From PSLL01 sp050259195 (GTDB lineage Bacteria; Desulfobacterota_D; UBA1144; Nemesobacterales; CSP1-2): a stretch of DNA of 7,131 bases. The stretch is taken from assembly GCA_050259195.1 (NCBI GenBank), contig JBLNAE010000181.1, positions 1 through 7,131 on the forward strand, given 5' to 3'. Below the pieces are notes generated by a model that worked only from the letters and a program-made list of their open reading frames with translations, was not told the DNA's origin and searched no databases. This document shows, in pieces, positions 1-5,917 of this stretch (positions are counted from its first letter, which is position 1; each line of letters begins with the position of its first letter). Made by a program: the position numbers and the translations under genes.

Positions 1-105
1 AAGGGAACAGTGGCTGAAATATTGAAACAATATACTTGTTCAGCCATAGCTTCATTAACTGGATATTCGTATTTCATGGAAGCAGTCAATGCACTATCAA
101 CCTAG
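1..105 (+). CDS. Possible C-terminal tail of an unrecognised upstream gene (partial)
   Basis: Frame 1 is open from the window edge to a TAG at 103-105, giving 34 residues (starting KGTVAEILKQYTC and ending in VNALST). The other two forward frames close within the first 25 bases. No family is recognisable in so short a tail. The frame also runs through the hairpin at 11-46, so this could equally be non-coding DNA that happens to be open. Whether it is coding depends on sequence to the left of the window. Confidence 0.2.
   Translation, partial: KGTVAEILKQYTCSAIASLTGYSYFMEAVNALST
11..46. repeat. Nested inverted repeat (bulged hairpin)
   Basis: The outer arms TGGCTGAA (11-18) and TTCAGCCA (39-46) pair perfectly. 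Inside them ATATTG (19-24) and CAATAT (28-33) pair across an AAA loop, leaving a five-base bulge (ACTTG) on the 3' side. The result is a 14-bp stem. No T-run follows, so it is not a classical intrinsic terminator on the + strand. It could be an RNA structure at the end of the upstream gene or a protein-binding palindrome. Confidence 0.5.
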
Positions 106-144
106 AGAATTGGTATTAGAGGCATGCATGAGTTAGATCAAAGC

Positions 145-173
145 TTGACAGTGGGTGTTCGCTTGCATATCCT
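145..173 (+). promoter_or_regulatory. Candidate sigma70-type promoter of the F420 operon
   Basis: A perfect -35 hexamer TTGACA lies at 145-150. It is followed after exactly 17 bp by TATCCT at 168-173, which matches the -10 consensus at four of six positions. Transcription would start near 180, leaving a leader of roughly 80 bases before cofD. This is a motif match only, but the spacing and position ahead of the first gene are right. Confidence 0.45.
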
Positions 174-257
174 AAACCTCGAATCTGGCATTAGGATAGA
201 ATAAACCCGAATTAAATCTCTGTCTTACGCCGATCAAATCTCAAAAAGGTTAATCCG

Positions 258-1193
258 ATGATTACAGCCCTTGGCGGAGGGGTTGGAGCCGCTAAGTTTC
301 TAAAGGGCCTCTCCCAAATTCTCGGAAATGAATCGCTTACTGTGGTAGTTAATACGGGAGATGATATACAAATCTCCGGACTAAAGATATCTCCCGACGT
401 TGACACGATCATCCACTGGCTCTCAGGGATTGCCGATAGAGAAAAGGGCTGGGGGATTGAAGGAGATTCGTTCCACTGTCTCAAAGCGCTTGGAAGGTTT
501 GGAATCGAAACCTGGTTCAATATTGGAGACCGCGACTTAGCGACTCACGTCTATCGGACTCATTTAAGAAATAGCGGACTCTCTCCATCTGAAATTGCCT
601 CCATTATAGCCAAAGCCTTCCAAATCAATAACATAAAAATTCTCCCTATGACTGATGATGATGTAGAGACATGGATATTAACGGATGAGGGGGAAATGCA
701 TTTTCAAGAATATCTGATTAAAACGAGAATGAACCCGCGAGTAAAAGGAATATCCATAGAGGGAATAGAAAAAGCAAACCCTGCCCCTGGGGTTATTGAA
801 GCAATAGAAGAATCACATGGGATAATAATTTGTCCAAGTAATCCGATTATAAGCATTGGCCCGATACTTGCGGTTCAGGGTATTAGAGAGGCACTTCAGA
901 GAGCCAAAACAAAAGTCGTTGCAATAAGTCCCCTTGTAGGCGGAGCACCATTAAAAGGCCCTGCGGACAGGCTAATGAGGGGATTGGGTTTAGAAGTTTC
1001 ATCAACTCAGGTGGCTAAGCTTTACGGGGATTTTTTGGATGAGATTGTGATTGATGAAAAGGATTCCTATGAAGCAGATTCAATAAGGTCAATCGGAATA
1101 AAGCCCACAGTTACCGATACAATAATGTCAAATGATGAAAAATCCCGGAGGCTCGGAGAGACGGTTTTGAAGCTTTTTGATGAGGCAAGCTAA
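258..1193 (+). CDS. cofD: CofD/FbiA: F420-0 synthase (2-phospho-L-lactate transferase family)
   Basis: CofD transfers a phospho-lactyl-type moiety from a GDP-activated donor (LPPG, or the enolpyruvyl form EPPG in many bacteria) to the 7,8-didemethyl-8-hydroxy-5-deazariboflavin FO, making F420-0 or its dehydro form. It is cytosolic. The 311 residues match the usual family length. Conserved blocks in order are GGGVGAAK (6-13, nucleotide-binding start), NTGDD (32-36), SPDVDT (45-50), GDRD (90-93), MTDDDVETWI (131-140), CPSNP...GPILAVQGIR (192-210) and SPLVGGAPLKGPADRLM (224-240). The ATG at 258 begins right before the conserved glycine motif and has AAGG at 246-249 as ribosome binding site. It is the first gene of the F420 cluster. 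The motif style is closer to bacterial FbiA than to euryarchaeal CofD, which bears on which donor is used, but sequence reading cannot settle that. Confidence 0.95.
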   Translation: MITALGGGVGAAKFLKGLSQILGNESLTVVVNTGDDIQISGLKISPDVDTIIHWLSGIADREKGWGIEGDSFHCLKALGRFGIETWFNIGDRDLATHVYRTHLRNSGLSPSEIASIIAKAFQINNIKILPMTDDDVETWILTDEGEMHFQEYLIKTRMNPRVKGISIEGIEKANPAPGVIEAIEESHGIIICPSNPIISIGPILAVQGIREALQRAKTKVVAISPLVGGAPLKGPADRLMRGLGLEVSSTQVAKLYGDFLDEIVIDEKDSYEADSIRSIGIKPTVTDTIMSNDEKSRRLGETVLKLFDEAS

Positions 1194-1197
1194 GTGG

Positions 1198-1293
1198 ATG
1201 AGGATAAATTATTACAACTCCGATTTAGGAATCATTGCCAAAGCGGCAGAACCTCAAGGTTTTGTTAATTGGGTGAAGTTCTTACCCTTTTAA
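1198..1293 (+). CDS. Possible 31-codon small ORF between cofD and cofE
   Basis: An ATG four bases after the cofD stop opens a frame of 31 codons ending in TAA at 1291-1293. The peptide starts MRINYYNSDLGIIAKAAEPQ and ends in WVKFLPF. A GAGG at 1182-1185 lies 12 bases upstream, further than ideal, but translation could be coupled to cofD termination. The peptide resembles no family known to me. It fills most of the otherwise unexplained 171-bp gap in a tightly packed operon, which is the main reason to list it. A chance ORF is at least as likely. Confidence 0.2.
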   Translation: MRINYYNSDLGIIAKAAEPQGFVNWVKFLPF

Positions 1294-1324
1294 ATCTCTG
1301 AGATTCTCAAAGAGAAGGATTGGG

Positions 1325-1330
1325 TATAAT
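1325..1330 (+). promoter_or_regulatory. cofE: TATAAT box upstream of cofE (possible internal promoter)
   Basis: A perfect TATAAT lies 34 bases before the cofE ATG. No convincing -35 element is visible at 16-18 bp spacing (the sequence there is GATTCT), and the TG of an extended -10 is one base out of register. A short hairpin, TTCTC (1304-1308) with GAGAA (1312-1316), sits just upstream. It is a weak candidate for an internal promoter in the cofD-cofE gap. Confidence 0.25.
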
Positions 1331-1354
1331 AGTTGTACTTCTAATCCGAGACTT

Positions 1355-1358
1355 AGGA
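1355..1358 (+). promoter_or_regulatory. cofE: Ribosome binding site that sets the cofE start at 1365
   Basis: AGGA lies six bases before the ATG at 1365. The alternative TTG start at 1320 would add 15 residues (GIIVVLLIRDLGIK after the initiator) that are not part of the CofE fold. The family normally begins just before the IEIIPL-type strand, as it does from 1365. Confidence 0.65.
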
Positions 1359-1364
1359 ATTAAA

Positions 1365-2120
1365 ATGCCAAACGGGATCGAGATCATACCTCTTTCAGTA
1401 TTTCCTGAGATTAATCCGGGGGATAACCTCGTAAATATAGTGATTGATGCCGCATTTAATCAGGATATAGTGATTCAAGATAAGGATATTCTTGTCTTTG
1501 CTCAAAAGATAGTTTCAAAATCAGAAGGGCAGATTGTAAAAATTAGTGATACTTCTCCGTCCCCCTTTGCTTTGACAATTTCAAAACTCCTTGACAAAGA
1601 CCCCCGATTTGTGGAAATAATACTAAGAGAATCCAGAAGAATCGTGAGAATGGATAAAGGCAGGCTAATAGTGGAAAACACTAAAGGGATTGTTTGTGCT
1701 AACGCCGGTGTGGATATGTCAAATGTAAGCGGGGGAGAAGAGGTGACACTTCTTCCCGACGACCCTGATGGGTCTGCAAAGGGACTTGCAGAAGGATTCG
1801 GAGGTGAACTCGGTCTTGATGTGGCAGTTATAATAACAGATACAGTGGGGAGACCCTGGAGAGAGGGGCTTGTCCAGATAGCAATCGGATGCTATGGGAT
1901 AAATCCCCTCAAGGATTACAGGGGTAAAGAAGATTCAAAGGGTTACGACCTTCACGCAACAGTCCTTGCCGTGGCTGATGAGATTTCAGGAGCGGCAGGA
2001 TTGGTCATGGGAAAGACCGAAGGCATTCCCGTTGTTATTATAAGAGGATACGATTATGAGAAGAGCGCAGAAGGCGCGAAAAAACTCTTGAGGAATCCCG
2101 ATAATGACCTCTTTCGTTAA
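1365..2120 (+). CDS. cofE: CofE: coenzyme F420-0:L-glutamate ligase (single-domain)
   Basis: CofE is a GTP- and metal-dependent ligase that adds L-glutamate to F420-0 and then further gamma-linked glutamates, making F420-1, F420-2 and longer forms. From the ATG at 1365 the product is 251 residues, the length of archaeal stand-alone CofE. Conserved stretches are IEIIPL (5-10), GDNL (19-22), VFAQKIVSKSEG (44-55), NAGVDMSNV (113-121), LLPDDPDGSA (129-138), ITDTVGRPWREGLVQIAIG (157-175) and ADEISGAAGLVMGKTEGIP (204-222). The GVDxSN and ITDT acidic residues belong to the metal/GTP site in characterised homologues. It lacks the C-terminal FMN nitroreductase domain that mycobacterial FbiB carries for reducing dehydro-F420-0. 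It ends inside cofG with a 17-bp overlap, which implies translational coupling. Confidence 0.93.
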   Translation: MPNGIEIIPLSVFPEINPGDNLVNIVIDAAFNQDIVIQDKDILVFAQKIVSKSEGQIVKISDTSPSPFALTISKLLDKDPRFVEIILRESRRIVRMDKGRLIVENTKGIVCANAGVDMSNVSGGEEVTLLPDDPDGSAKGLAEGFGGELGLDVAVIITDTVGRPWREGLVQIAIGCYGINPLKDYRGKEDSKGYDLHATVLAVADEISGAAGLVMGKTEGIPVVIIRGYDYEKSAEGAKKLLRNPDNDLFR

Positions 2121-3423
2121 TGAAGCCCAAGAACTCTTCGGCTCGGGAAAAATAAGGAGCATGTTCAGTCTCTTCGGTATCGAAGAGTCCTCATTGACGG
2201 CTCCATCTCCAAGGTTAGAAGAAATATTCCTTAAAGTGACTTCAGATGAATTGATAAATAGAGAAGACGCTATTTTTCTTATGAATTTGGATAAAGATGA
2301 AATCGCTTTCCTAGTTCTTGCTGCTTCTCGTCTCAGGAAAAGAGGTAAGAAGCCGATTACATTTTCAAAAAATGTGTTTGTGCCACTTACAAGGCTCTGC
2401 CGGGATCGCTGTGGATATTGCACGTTTAAGATTGAGCCTGAAGGCGGTGCCCTAAAACCCTCCTTCTCCGATCACTACCCTAGACCCGAAGGAGAGCTTT
2501 TTATCCCGCCGGATGAGGTCATTAATATGGCAAGAAAGGGAGCGCGCCTGGGGTGTACGGAGCTTCTCTTTGTAACTGGAGATAAGCCGGAACTTAAATA
2601 TTCAGCTTATCGCGATGCCCTGGGAAAAATTGGATATAAAACTACGGCGGGGTATTTGACGGCTATGTGCGAGGAAGGACTTGAAGAGAACATCTTTCCG
2701 CACACAAATATGGGGGTTGCAGATCGCGATGAGCTTTCTCTGCTTAGAGAATCAAACGCAAGCATGGGGCTTATGCTTGAGAACATCAGTCCAAGGCTTC
2801 TTCAAAAGGGTCAGGCCCACTACGGTTCCCCCGATAAAGTACCCAAACTCAGGGTAAAAACAATGGAGGATGCGGGAGAGCTGAGGATTGCGTGGACATC
2901 GGGCATTCTCATAGGAATAGGCGAAACCTTCGAAGAAAGAATAGATTCCCTCCTCGCCATAAAAAGTCTCTGGGATGATTACGGACACATCCAGGAGATA
3001 ATAATCCAAAACTTCAGTCCAAAGCCGGGAATCCCTATGGAGAGACACCGGGTTCCAACATTTCTCGATATGGTTAAAACTGTAGGCGTTGCGAGGCTTA
3101 TATTTGGAGAAAGAATGAATATTCAAATCCCCCCGAACCTTAATCCGAAGGCGTTCCCTCTCCTTATTCTTGCCGGAGCAAACGATCTCGGCGGGGTTTC
3201 TCCCATTACGATTGATTATGTAAACCCGGAAGCTCCCTGGCCGCAGGTAGAGATAATGGAGAGGGCCTTAAGTGAAATTGGATTAGAATTAAGAGAAAGG
3301 CTCCCGATATATCCTGAATTTATAGGGGAGGAATTTTTAAGCGGAAAGGTCTTGGATTCCGTAATAAAGGTCATTGACAATTCGGGCTACATATCACAGG
3401 AGGCGCAAAATGGAGATAGATGA
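2104..3423 (+). CDS. cofG: CofG: FO synthase subunit 1 (7,8-didemethyl-8-hydroxy-5-deazariboflavin synthase)
   Basis: CofG is a radical SAM enzyme that closes the deazaflavin ring, converting the CofH product to FO. The [4Fe-4S] motif CX3CX2C is at C99, C103 and C106, preceded by the family signature VFVPLTRLCRDRC. Other CofG blocks are LLFVTGDKPE (154-163), SMGLMLENISPRL (220-232), IQNFSPKPGIPM (301-312), AGANDLGGVSPIT (357-369), PWP (378-380) and RLPIYPEF (399-406). At 439 residues it is longer than roughly 360-residue methanogen CofG. The extra length is an N-terminal helical segment of about 85 residues like that of the N-terminal half of fused FbiC, and CYCTF-to-PPDEV (about 107-140) is also rather long. 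The ATG at 2104 has GAGGA at 2090-2094. It overlaps cofE by 17 bp and cofH by 14 bp. Confidence 0.95.
   Translation: MTSFVNEAQELFGSGKIRSMFSLFGIEESSLTAPSPRLEEIFLKVTSDELINREDAIFLMNLDKDEIAFLVLAASRLRKRGKKPITFSKNVFVPLTRLCRDRCGYCTFKIEPEGGALKPSFSDHYPRPEGELFIPPDEVINMARKGARLGCTELLFVTGDKPELKYSAYRDALGKIGYKTTAGYLTAMCEEGLEENIFPHTNMGVADRDELSLLRESNASMGLMLENISPRLLQKGQAHYGSPDKVPKLRVKTMEDAGELRIAWTSGILIGIGETFEERIDSLLAIKSLWDDYGHIQEIIIQNFSPKPGIPMERHRVPTFLDMVKTVGVARLIFGERMNIQIPPNLNPKAFPLLILAGANDLGGVSPITIDYVNPEAPWPQVEIMERALSEIGLELRERLPIYPEFIGEEFLSGKVLDSVIKVIDNSGYISQEAQNGDR
3398..3403 (+). promoter_or_regulatory. cofH: Strong Shine-Dalgarno that sets the cofH start at 3410
   Basis: A perfect AGGAGG, embedded in the last codons of cofG, sits six bases before the ATG at 3410. 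This rules in favour of that ATG over the upstream TTG at 3374, which would add twelve residues of basic sequence and has no comparable site. Confidence 0.85.
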
Positions 3424-4606
3424 GATAAAACAGAAAATAGATGAGAATAGAACTCTGGGCTTAGACAGGCTCCTCTCAAGGGTAAATGGGAGGACAGCGG
3501 AGATAATTAATAAGGCCCTTATCGGGAATGAGATTTCGGCGGAAGAGGGAGAGCATCTTTTTAATATGCAGGATGCCGATGAAATTTCCCTTCTTGCGAT
3601 TGCCGCGGATGAGATAAGGCGCGAGGATGTGGGAGACGTTATTACCTATGTGATAAACCGAAACATTAATTTTACAAATATATGCGACACATGGTGTGGC
3701 TTTTGTAACTTCATGGCTCCTGAGGGCGATGAGAGGGCGTATTTCCTCACAATGGATGAGATTGCAAACAAAACCAGACAAGCCCGTGAGCTGGGTGCGA
3801 CTGAGGTCTGCATGCAGGGCGGAATGCACCCCGATATTGATGGAAAGTTTTATGTGGAGCTTATAAAGACTGTGAAAAAGGCCGTCCCCGACATGCACAC
3901 CCATGCTTTTTCTCCGTTTGAGATTTATTACGGCGCAAAGACCCTCAATATCAGTGAAGAGGATTTTATTGAGATGCTAAAGGACGTTGGGCATAATACG
4001 TTTCCTGGCACGGCTGCGGAGATTCTTGACGAAGAGGTAAGGACGATAATTGCCCCCAGAAAGATTCCCACAGAGGTCTGGATTAGAGTCGTTAAAAAGG
4101 CCCACAAACTCGGAATGAGAACAACATCAACCATAATGTACGGCCATGTTGACAGGCCATACCATTGGGCTAAGCACATCGGGGTTTTAAGGAATATTCA
4201 GAAAGAGACCGGGGGTTTTACTGAGTTTGTGCCCCTGAGATTTATTCCATGGAAAACGAGGCTTTTTAGGAAATCTAAGGGGAAGGTGAGACCAGGCCCT
4301 ACAGACCTCGACCAGCTAAAGATGTATGGTGTATCAAGGCTCATGCTTCGCGGTTGGATTAACAATATTCAGGTCTCATGGGTAAAGCAGGGGCCCGAGT
4401 TTGCACAGTTTTCTCTTACGGCGGGGGCAAACGATTTCGGCGGAACCTTGATGGAAGAGCACATCTCCCGTGCAGCGGGAGCCGAGCACGGCCAGTATTT
4501 TCCGCCCGATGAATTTCGCCGCCTCACAAGAGAAATCGGGCGCATACCTGCTCAGAGAACAACCACTTACGACATAGTAAAGATGTTTAGTAAAGATGGA
4601 GAATAG
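3410..4606 (+). CDS. cofH: CofH: FO synthase subunit 2 (5-amino-5-(4-hydroxybenzyl)-6-(D-ribitylimino)-5,6-dihydrouracil synthase)
   Basis: CofH is the radical SAM enzyme that cleaves tyrosine and joins its 4-hydroxybenzyl part to 5-amino-6-ribitylaminouracil, giving the CofG substrate. From 3410 the product has 398 residues. The cluster ligands C92, C96 and C99 form CX3CX2C after NINFTNI. Further family blocks are EVCMQGGMHP (132-141), HAFSPFEI (165-172), GTAAEIL (200-206), STIMYGH (240-246), EFVPLRFIP (272-280), QVSWVKQGPEFAQ (321-333), AGANDFGGTLMEE (338-350) and RIPAQRTTTY (378-387). Its first 85 residues resemble those of CofG, as expected for paralogues. The 14-bp overlap with cofG implies coupled, balanced synthesis of both halves. 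The last residues (KMFSKDGE) lie in the direct repeat at 4587-4603, and the stop may have been created by the insertion that follows. Confidence 0.95.
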   Translation: MEIDEIKQKIDENRTLGLDRLLSRVNGRTAEIINKALIGNEISAEEGEHLFNMQDADEISLLAIAADEIRREDVGDVITYVINRNINFTNICDTWCGFCNFMAPEGDERAYFLTMDEIANKTRQARELGATEVCMQGGMHPDIDGKFYVELIKTVKKAVPDMHTHAFSPFEIYYGAKTLNISEEDFIEMLKDVGHNTFPGTAAEILDEEVRTIIAPRKIPTEVWIRVVKKAHKLGMRTTSTIMYGHVDRPYHWAKHIGVLRNIQKETGGFTEFVPLRFIPWKTRLFRKSKGKVRPGPTDLDQLKMYGVSRLMLRGWINNIQVSWVKQGPEFAQFSLTAGANDFGGTLMEEHISRAAGAEHGQYFPPDEFRRLTREIGRIPAQRTTTYDIVKMFSKDGE

Positions 4607-4625
4607 TAGTTAAGGAATGCGAATG

Positions 4626-4653
4626 GTAGGAGCATGTTGCAACATGCCCCTGC
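4626..4653. repeat. REP-like palindrome
   Basis: The core GCATGTTGCAACATGC (4632-4647) is a perfect 16-bp palindrome. The flanks GTAGG and CCTGC extend it to 14-base arms, with one A-C mismatch (4631/4648) and one T-G pair (4627/4652). The GTAGGxGCA...TGCCCCT pattern resembles dispersed intergenic repeats seen in many environmental bacterial genomes. That comparison is from memory and untested. No T-run follows the stem, so a standard intrinsic terminator is unlikely. Confidence 0.7.
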
Positions 4654-4654
4654 G

Positions 4655-4685
4655 TTAATTACTTTATTTGTAGCTAGGTAATTAA
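4655..4685. repeat. AT-rich inverted repeat ahead of the FrhB-like gene
   Basis: TTAATTAC (4655-4662) pairs perfectly with GTAATTAA (4678-4685) across a 15-base loop. It abuts the palindrome at 4626-4653 on the left and overlaps the start of the second direct-repeat copy on the right. It may be part of the same small inserted element, or a leader structure or operator for the downstream gene. Confidence 0.45.
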
Positions 4686-4705
4686 TAAAGATGGAGAAGA
4701 CTTAG

Positions 4706-5908
4706 ATGAGCGAATCAGTATCGGTTCAGGTTAAAAAGACATTTAACAGGATGATGAATGAGGTCGTGGCGCTTGGGAGTTGCTGCGGCTGCTCAATGTG
4801 CGTTGTGACGTGTCCTTACGGAGTCATAAAATACGACCCTGTCTCAATGTTTCCTTATGTGGCAAAACCGAAAGGTGATTTCGATTTCTGTCCAATAAGT
4901 GAAGAGGTTGGATGCGATGTCTGTGCAAACGCATGTGAGAGATTGGGGCCAGATCACATGAAACCAATCAAGCCTGAAGAGATAGACGTGCGGACATTTG
5001 GAAGAGCGAGGCGCGACGGTGAATACTACGGCGTCGCGAGGTTTATATGCGCCGCAAGGAGCACAAACCCGAACTTGGTTGCAAGGGCACAAGACGGGGG
5101 AGCCGTGACCGAGATTCTCAGATGCGCTTTTGAAGAAGGGATAATTGAAGGTGCGGCCGTAGCCGTAGGCTCTGAAAAAATGTGGCTTGATCCTGTGCCG
5201 AAGGTTATAAGAACAGTAGACGAGCTTATGCAGAATGCAAAATCCTGGTACACGTACTGCGCGACGCCTCTGGCTCTTAAAGAAGCGGTGGACAAATACA
5301 AGCTAAAAAAACTCGCTCTGGTTGGAGTTTCATGCGAAGTGTCGGGATACGGAACGACTTTAGGAGCCGATACGGATTTCATTGCCGCCGAAAGAGGAGA
5401 AAAGAACGTAGAGAGGCAAAATAAACATCTCAAGCAGTATGTCGAAGCCGTTCAGCTCTCAATAGGGCTTCTCTGTACAGAAACGTTTGTCTTTGATGGA
5501 TTTGTATATGAGTATCTTCAAGGAAAGCTCGGATTAAATCCTCAGGATGTGGTTAAAGTAAACGTAAAGGGCAAGATTGTTACAGATATGAATGACGGAA
5601 TGAGGATTGAAACCCCGCTTCTGGAAGCAAGAGTGTACCAGAGAAGCCAGTGCAATTATTGCGGCGATTTTAGCGCGGAACATGCGGACATTTCAGCAGG
5701 CGGTGTGGGTTCGGACGGGTGGACGATAATTATCGTAAGGTCTGAAAAAGGAGAGAGAATTTTTAAGCGTGCCGTAGAAAAGGGGTATCTTGAGATTAGA
5801 CCCGCATCAGAATTTGAGCGTTCCATGAGGGTTTTAAAGAGGCTTACCGATGAACAAAGAAAAAGAGCGGATGAACAGTATATTTCAATCGGAAGCTCGA
5901 GAAGATAA
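4706..5908 (+). CDS. FrhB/FdhB-family F420-dependent oxidoreductase beta subunit with two N-terminal Fe-S motifs
   Basis: Proteins of this family bind FAD and Fe-S clusters and exchange hydride with F420 on behalf of hydrogenase (FrhB), formate dehydrogenase (FdhB), F420H2 dehydrogenase (FpoF/FqoF) and related complexes. The 400 residues start with a ferredoxin motif C26xxC29xxC32xxxC36P. A second cysteine set follows at C62, C70, C73 and C77, with an uncommon 7-residue first gap. Then come the FrhB N-domain block AQDGGAVTEIL (128-138) and the C-domain blocks GVSCEVSG (C210), GLLCTETF (C257) and CNYCGDFSAEHADISAGGVG (C316, C319; 316-335). The ATG at 4706 has GGAG at 4693-4696. It lies 99 bp after cofH on the same strand. 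No partner subunit is in the window, so the electron partner is unknown. FpoF-like input to a respiratory complex, or a soluble F420:ferredoxin-type role, are both possible. It is longer than FrhB (about 280 residues), and the tail after 370 is rich in charged residues. Confidence 0.85.
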   Translation: MSESVSVQVKKTFNRMMNEVVALGSCCGCSMCVVTCPYGVIKYDPVSMFPYVAKPKGDFDFCPISEEVGCDVCANACERLGPDHMKPIKPEEIDVRTFGRARRDGEYYGVARFICAARSTNPNLVARAQDGGAVTEILRCAFEEGIIEGAAVAVGSEKMWLDPVPKVIRTVDELMQNAKSWYTYCATPLALKEAVDKYKLKKLALVGVSCEVSGYGTTLGADTDFIAAERGEKNVERQNKHLKQYVEAVQLSIGLLCTETFVFDGFVYEYLQGKLGLNPQDVVKVNVKGKIVTDMNDGMRIETPLLEARVYQRSQCNYCGDFSAEHADISAGGVGSDGWTIIIVRSEKGERIFKRAVEKGYLEIRPASEFERSMRVLKRLTDEQRKRADEQYISIGSSRR

Positions 5909-5917
5909 AACTCCGTT

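Larger units (their letters stand above)
4587..4698. repeat. Short insert bracketed by a 17-bp direct repeat
   Basis: TTAGTAAAGATGGAGAA (4587-4603) at the end of cofH recurs as TTAATAAAGATGGAGAA (4682-4698) just before the next gene, with one mismatch in 17. The 78 bases between them hold the palindrome at 4626-4653 and most of the hairpin at 4655-4685. This is the layout of a small element with a target duplication, or of a segmental duplication. A related TAGTAAAGATG also stands at 4575-4585, in tandem with the first copy, so local slippage may have contributed. The second copy supplies the GGAG ribosome binding site (4693-4696) of the gene at 4706. Confidence 0.55.

Noticed and set aside
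212..1300. 11-bp direct repeat TTAAATCTCTG at 212-222 and 1290-1300, upstream of cofD and cofE
   Set aside because: It could be a shared operator, but several 11-base matches are expected by chance in a window of this size and the flanks do not match.
1320..1364. TTG start for cofE at 1320
   Set aside because: It adds 15 non-conserved hydrophobic residues. The ATG at 1365 has AGGA at the right distance and starts where the family does.
1986..2423. Long minus-strand open frame across the cofE-cofG junction
   Set aside because: It lies antisense to two clear genes, has no recognisable motif, and the sense frames carry conserved family signatures throughout.
3374..3409. TTG start for cofH at 3374
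   Set aside because: The ATG at 3410 has a perfect AGGAGG six bases upstream. The extension is basic and unlike the family.
2752..3904. Minus-strand open frames within cofG (2752-3126) and cofH (3476-3904)
   Set aside because: They are antisense shadows with implausible protein composition. The radical SAM motifs read on the + strand.
258..4606. Archaeal host
   Set aside because: Split cofG/cofH and stand-alone cofE would fit archaea, but the sigma70-like TTGACA promoter candidate, the FbiA-like CofD start, the FbiC-like N-terminal extensions and the palindromic repeats favour a bacterium. This is not proven.
5026..5433. Minus-strand open frame within the FrhB-like gene
   Set aside because: It is antisense to conserved FrhB-family sequence and shows no domain.
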